Source of the DNA: Prevotellaceae bacterium UBA1746
GTDB taxonomy: Bacteria; Bacteroidota; Bacteroidia; Bacteroidales; Bacteroidaceae
Direction: 5' to 3'
DNA length: 64,000 nt
Assembly: GCA_002314875.1 (NCBI GenBank)
Contig: DCHS01000035.1
Location: 3,681-67,680, forward strand
Part shown: one piece after another, positions 60,932-64,000 of the stretch
Position numbering within the stretch: position 1 is the stretch's first letter
Layout of the letters: the number at the start of each line of letters is the position of its first letter
Translations under genes and position numbers: made by a program
The notes under the pieces: generated by a model
What the model was told of the DNA's origin: nothing
Database searches by the model: none
What the model saw: the letters and a program-made list of their open reading frames with translations, nothing else

Positions 60932-60943
60932 TGCCCTCCTTTG
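60902..60943 (+). promoter_or_regulatory. pdxST promoter with palindromic -33 region
   Basis: TTTTG (60911-60915), exactly 20 bases, then CTCCTTTG (60936-60943), an imperfect -7 (CT instead of TA). The -33 element sits in the loop of the palindrome with GGAACGAA and TTCGTTCC arms. A weak -7 and a palindrome at -33 suggest activator control. Confidence 0.6.
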
Positions 60944-60982
60944 CAGCACAATAACAGAAAACCTAAAAATTAAAAATGCAAT

Positions 60983-61855
60983 ATGGAAAATCGTACTATT
61001 CTCAACCGTAATCTCGCCCAGATGTTGAAGGGCGGTGTTATCATGGATGTAACAACCCCGGAACAGGCTCGCATTGCCGAAGCTGCCGGTGCTTGCGCTG
61101 TTATGGCTCTGGAGCGCATTCCCGCTGATATTCGCGCTGCAGGTGGTGTTTCTCGTATGAGTGACCCGAAGATGATTCGCGGTATTCAAGAGGCTGTTAC
61201 CATCCCCGTTATGGCAAAGTGCCGCATCGGTCATTTTGCTGAGGCACAAATTCTCGAAGCCATTGAGATTGACTATATCGACGAAAGCGAAGTGCTTTCT
61301 CCCGCCGACGATATCTACCACATCGACAAACGCCAGTTCAAGGTGCCTTTTGTTTGCGGTGCAAAAGATCTCGGAGAAGCGCTCCGTCGCATCAACGAAG
61401 GTGCAACGATGATTCGTACTAAGGGTGAACCGGGAACGGGTGATATCATTCAGGCTGTTCGCCATATGCGCATGATGCAGAGCGAAATCCGTCGCATCAA
61501 GGGTATGGAGAAGGATGAACTCTACGAAGTTGCCAAGCAACTCCGCGTTCCCTTCGATCTCGTAGAATATGTTCACGAAAACGGCAAACTCCCCGTAGTT
61601 AATTTTGCTGCAGGCGGTGTTGCAACTCCCGCTGATGCTGCCCTCATGATGCAGCTCGGTGCGGAAGGTGTATTTGTTGGCAGTGGTATATTCAAAAGCG
61701 GTAATCCCGAAAAGCGTGCCCAGGCCATCGTCAAAGCGGTTACCAACTATGACAATCCCAAGATTCTCGCAGAACTTAGCGAAGATCTCGGTGAGGCTAT
61801 GGTAGGTATCAACGAGAGTGAAATCCAGCTTCTCATGGCAGAGAGAGGAAAATAA
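60983..61855 (+). CDS. pdxS: Pyridoxal 5'-phosphate synthase subunit PdxS
   Basis: 290 aa TIM-barrel subunit that builds PLP from ribose 5-phosphate, glyceraldehyde 3-phosphate and ammonia delivered by PdxT. Catalytic residues are present: Asp22 (GGVIMDVTTP), Lys79 (PVMAKCRIGHF) and Lys147 (MIRTKGEPGTG). The phosphate loop GVATPADAALMMQLGAEGVF is intact. PLP is the cofactor of GcvPB in this same window. Confidence 0.98.
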   Translation: MENRTILNRNLAQMLKGGVIMDVTTPEQARIAEAAGACAVMALERIPADIRAAGGVSRMSDPKMIRGIQEAVTIPVMAKCRIGHFAEAQILEAIEIDYIDESEVLSPADDIYHIDKRQFKVPFVCGAKDLGEALRRINEGATMIRTKGEPGTGDIIQAVRHMRMMQSEIRRIKGMEKDELYEVAKQLRVPFDLVEYVHENGKLPVVNFAAGGVATPADAALMMQLGAEGVFVGSGIFKSGNPEKRAQAIVKAVTNYDNPKILAELSEDLGEAMVGINESEIQLLMAERGK

Positions 61856-61864
61856 TCATACGAA

Positions 61865-61906
61865 AAGAATGGTGGTTCTATTCAAATAAATAGTTCCACC
61901 ATTCTT
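61865..61906 (+). promoter_or_regulatory. Long hairpin between pdxS and pdxT
   Basis: AAGAATGGTGG (61865-61875) pairs with CCACCATTCTT (61896-61906), and an inner CTATT/AATAG stem extends it. No T-run follows, so it is more likely an mRNA stability or processing element than a terminator. Confidence 0.6.
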
Positions 61907-61921
61907 CAAAATTAAGTCATT

Positions 61922-62491
61922 ATGATAGCTATTCTTGCGCTTCAGGGAGCATTTGCTGAACATCAGCAGATGCTCTGTCGGTTAGGTGAGGAAAGCGTCC
62001 TCATCCGTAATCTTGCAGACTGGAATTCCTTCATCTCGATTTCAGATTGCCCCAAAGGTCTCATCCTTCCTGGTGGTGAGAGCACGACGATGATGCGTCT
62101 GATGAAAGATCTGGAACTCTTGCAGCCTATCCGCGAGGCCATCGTAGGCGGACTCCCTGTCTTCGGAACTTGTGCCGGCCTCATTCTCCTTGATCATGAT
62201 CATCTGAATACCATGGACATCATAGCCAAACGCAATGCCTACGGTCGTCAGTTGGGAAGTTTCGAGATTTCCCACGATATCAAAGGCCTTGGCGCGATTC
62301 CTATGACTTTCATCCGTGCGCCTTATATCGCAGAAGCAGGCCCCAACGTTGAAGTTCTCTCCACCTACGACGGCCGCATCATCGCTGCTCGTCAAGGTCA
62401 GCAACTCGTCACCGCCTTCCATCCTGAACTCACCACAGACACTCGCGTCCACGAGTTGTTCATCAAGGAATATATGATTTCTGCAAAGTAA
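61922..62491 (+). CDS. pdxT: Pyridoxal 5'-phosphate synthase glutaminase subunit PdxT
   Basis: 189 aa class I glutamine amidotransferase that supplies ammonia to PdxS. The catalytic triad is Cys84 (VFGTCAGLIL), His167 and Glu169 (TAFHPELT). The oxyanion segment LILPGGEST is present. It follows pdxS by 66 bases that carry a long hairpin. Confidence 0.97.
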   Translation: MIAILALQGAFAEHQQMLCRLGEESVLIRNLADWNSFISISDCPKGLILPGGESTTMMRLMKDLELLQPIREAIVGGLPVFGTCAGLILLDHDHLNTMDIIAKRNAYGRQLGSFEISHDIKGLGAIPMTFIRAPYIAEAGPNVEVLSTYDGRIIAARQGQQLVTAFHPELTTDTRVHELFIKEYMISAK

Positions 62492-62521
62492 TCCTTGTGT
62501 TTCTTTCCTTATAAAAACATT

Positions 62522-62560
62522 TGGTTCCATGATTCGAATGTCATAGAACCATTTTTTTTT
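62522..62560 (+). terminator. Intrinsic terminator after pdxT
   Basis: TGGTTCCATGA (62522-62532) pairs with TCATAGAACCA (62541-62551) with one mismatch, followed by nine T. Confidence 0.85.
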
Positions 62561-62564
62561 GTAG

Positions 62565-62637
62565 AAAATCGCTACATTCGCTACATGTTTTTAGGATAAA
62601 AAGTTGAAATTGAAGCCATTACGAATGTAGCGATTTT
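62565..62637. repeat. 16-bp perfect inverted repeat element
   Basis: AAAATCGCTACATTCG at 62565-62580 and its exact complement at 62622-62637 flank 41 bases. CGCTACA recurs next to the left arm. It could be a small mobile-type repeat or a hairpin. Confidence 0.6.
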
Positions 62638-62836
62638 TATGGCAACAACTGATGATTCTTTGTTTTTTATACCTATATTGTTAATTTCCAGCTTGTTACT
62701 TTTGGATAATACTATGAGATGATTACAATTTGGGGAAGATATCTGAATAATCTTTCTTGTAAGTCTCCTTTGCTTTTTCCTGTTCAGCTGTTGCCTTTTT
62801 ATGTCAGATAGTAAACTAACGGCTGATGCTATGAAG

Positions 62837-62924
62837 ATTCGTCCGCGGACGAATATACATTCGTCGTAGGGCGAATATTCTGTCGTCCGCGGACGAATGT
62901 TCTGTCGCCGTAGGACGAATGTAC
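62837..62924. repeat. Four-unit, 22-bp-period palindrome array
   Basis: Units start at 62837, 62859, 62881 and 62903. Units 1 and 3 contain TCGTCCGCGGACGAAT (unit 1 is the perfect 18-bp palindrome ATTCGTCCGCGGACGAAT). Units 2 and 4 have the variant core CGTAGG. It ends five bases before the CotH gene stop. Confidence 0.75.
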
Positions 62925-62928
62925 TCTT

Positions 62929-64000
62929 TTAGTTTTTCCAAACCTTTCCTCCCTGGATATACATACCGTGCTGAGGAGGAGCGGAAAGACGACGCCCCTG
63001 GAGGTCATAGATAGGAGCAATAGAACTGGCATTTTCGCTTGAAAGAGCATCAACACCAGAGGGGTAGTCGCCCCACTGTTGTTTCAGCCAGTTTACTCGC
63101 CAAGAGAGATTGGAGAGCATACGTTGCTTGCAGGACTCTGTATCAGAATAGTTGTACTTGGACCAACGGCGGCCGTCATAAACAGCAGCAGTGGCGTACT
63201 TGGCCACACGCTCGTCAATCCACAATTTCAGGCGATCGTAGTCCTCAACGAGGAATTCTTTCCAAACCTCACGGACAGCAGTCTGAAAACTGTTCCACTT
63301 GGACATCTCGCGAATCCAATACTGGTCGAATGAGGGGCCGTCATAAATGAATCGCTCTGCATGACGGTTGAAGGAATTGCCAAAGTCCCAGACAGGCCCC
63401 CAGGTCCAAAGAGCATCTTCACCACAATCCTTATAGAAATAACAACTGCCGTGAAATGACTCTGTATCCTCCATGATTTCCTGAACAACGTAATAACGCG
63501 CGAGAGCATCCTTGTCGATGACAGTCTCCCAGGCTGACGAGGTAATGGGAGTATCGTAAATCAAATCGTTGAGGGCGATAAGCTGGGACTTGATGTATTC
63601 GCGTTGAGCAGAAGATAATTCTTCGGGGGAGTGGAAGGTAAAGCGGATTTCCTGGCCATTATCTTCTTTGAAAACAACCTGACCATTAGCACTGTAATTA
63701 TCGATTTCAACCAACCAACCTCCTGTAACATCAGCATCAGAAAGGTCATCCTGCTCCGTAATGTTAACATGATTAGCGCCCACGCGGACGGGTTCAGTGA
63801 TAAAGTATAAACCCAGATAATCTCCATTGAGAATAAGTTCTACTGGCTCAGAGGCAGGAGTCCAGGCGAGATGAAGGAGACGACTGATTTCAAAACCCAC
63901 CTCATTGCGAAGACCTCCCATATTGTCGTCAGCATTGGCCATGAGACAAAAATTACGAGCCTTATTCAACTTGCACAACGATGCTTTCTCGTCTAACTTT
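62929..64000 (-). CDS. CotH-kinase-family secreted protein, N terminus cut by window edge
   Basis: At least 356 residues; the frame is open to the right edge, where it reads KLDEKASLCKLNKARNFCLM, an internal part of the CotH kinase domain. Further family motifs are NADDNMGGLRNEVGFEISRL, the WLVEIDNY segment, and GPVWDFGNSFNRH near the metal site. The end, IYDLQGRRLSAPPQHGMYIQ then GGKVWKN, is the Prevotella secretion tail. It lacks the lectin domain of the CotH protein at 45194. Confidence 0.85.
   Translation of the reverse strand, partial: KLDEKASLCKLNKARNFCLMANADDNMGGLRNEVGFEISRLLHLAWTPASEPVELILNGDYLGLYFITEPVRVGANHVNITEQDDLSDADVTGGWLVEIDNYSANGQVVFKEDNGQEIRFTFHSPEELSSAQREYIKSQLIALNDLIYDTPITSSAWETVIDKDALARYYVVQEIMEDTESFHGSCYFYKDCGEDALWTWGPVWDFGNSFNRHAERFIYDGPSFDQYWIREMSKWNSFQTAVREVWKEFLVEDYDRLKLWIDERVAKYATAAVYDGRRWSKYNYSDTESCKQRMLSNLSWRVNWLKQQWGDYPSGVDALSSENASSIAPIYDLQGRRLSAPPQHGMYIQGGKVWKN

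Larger units (their letters stand above)
62492..62928. other. Intergenic region rich in inverted repeats
   Basis: 437 bases without a convincing gene. It holds the pdxT terminator, a 73-base inverted-repeat element (62565-62637) and a four-unit 22-bp palindrome array (62837-62924). The piece between 62640 and 62830 shows nothing that I can assign. Confidence 0.65.

Noticed and set aside
62837..62924. CRISPR array
   Set aside because: Units are palindromic and only 22 bases apart, with four-base gaps instead of spacers, and no cas genes are present.

Overview
The window comes from a member of the Bacteroidales, most likely a Prevotella-type organism (Prevotellaceae). The evidence is: two SusC/SusD outer-membrane pairs; many promoters of the Bacteroidetes form (TTG, about 20 bases, TAnnTTTG); a run of secreted proteins ending in the Prevotella-style tail 'YNLQGQRV...GRKVVVK'; a glycine decarboxylase split into two subunits; and TPR-membrane-HTH regulators. 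No rRNA, tRNA, CRISPR array, insertion sequence or phage gene was recognised. The left edge cuts dnaK just after its start and the right edge cuts a CotH-like gene.

Layout. 1-4.3 kb: dnaK, a PiT-type phosphate transporter and a tiny acidic peptide gene. 4.4-10.8 kb (minus): a membrane LytTR regulator and a chain of small stress or accessory genes (GNAT, DUF2461, GNAT-VOC fusion, LiaF-like, TfoX-like, zinc ribbon) that starts with a MerR-type regulator. 11-16.8 kb: secreted proteins (InlB-like, LRR lipoprotein, GH18 enzyme with LamG domains) and a candidate ~109-nt small RNA. 16.8-23.9 kb (minus): a complete glycine-cleavage operon, lplA-gcvT-gcvH-gcvPA-gcvPB-lpdA. 24-28.7 kb (plus): a TPR regulator, S1/P1 nuclease, a small secreted protein, a RhaM-like mutarotase and a long NusG-like protein, facing a secreted DNA/RNA endonuclease. 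29.6-39.8 kb: SusC/SusD pair 1 next to a DUF3078 outer-membrane protein, a GH97 glycosidase and a secreted fibronectin-like protein. 39.9-43.4 kb: a thioredoxin-like protein, an isolated and atypical ftsZ, and two proteins of unknown role. 43.4-57 kb (minus): SusC/SusD pair 2 with a histidine acid phosphatase, then from a separate promoter a PI-PLC, a CotH kinase, a PH-domain protein and a metal permease; a DUF6377 regulator lies just upstream. 57-59.7 kb: a Zn/Cd P-type ATPase and a Fur-family regulator. 59.8-62.5 kb: a ThiD/pyridoxal-kinase-like domain fused to an AraC-type DNA-binding domain, followed by pdxS and pdxT.

Two places deserve most attention. (1) The kinase-AraC fusion beside pdxST looks like an undescribed vitamin B6 (or HMP) sensor-regulator: its catalytic cysteine position is glycine, no standard start codon precedes its conserved N terminus, and a palindrome lies across the pdxS promoter. 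(2) SusCD pair 2 lies with a histidine acid phosphatase and a PI-PLC rather than glycoside hydrolases, which suggests uptake of phosphorylated or inositol-containing nutrients instead of a glycan.

Intergenic DNA is rich in short repeats: 9-bp-period arrays of two kinds (CCGGAACCT-like, one of them inside a permease coding sequence; ATAAACCTT-like), A/T-rich TTTTAACTTTT and ACCATGTACAATT spacers, and a 22-bp-period palindrome array.
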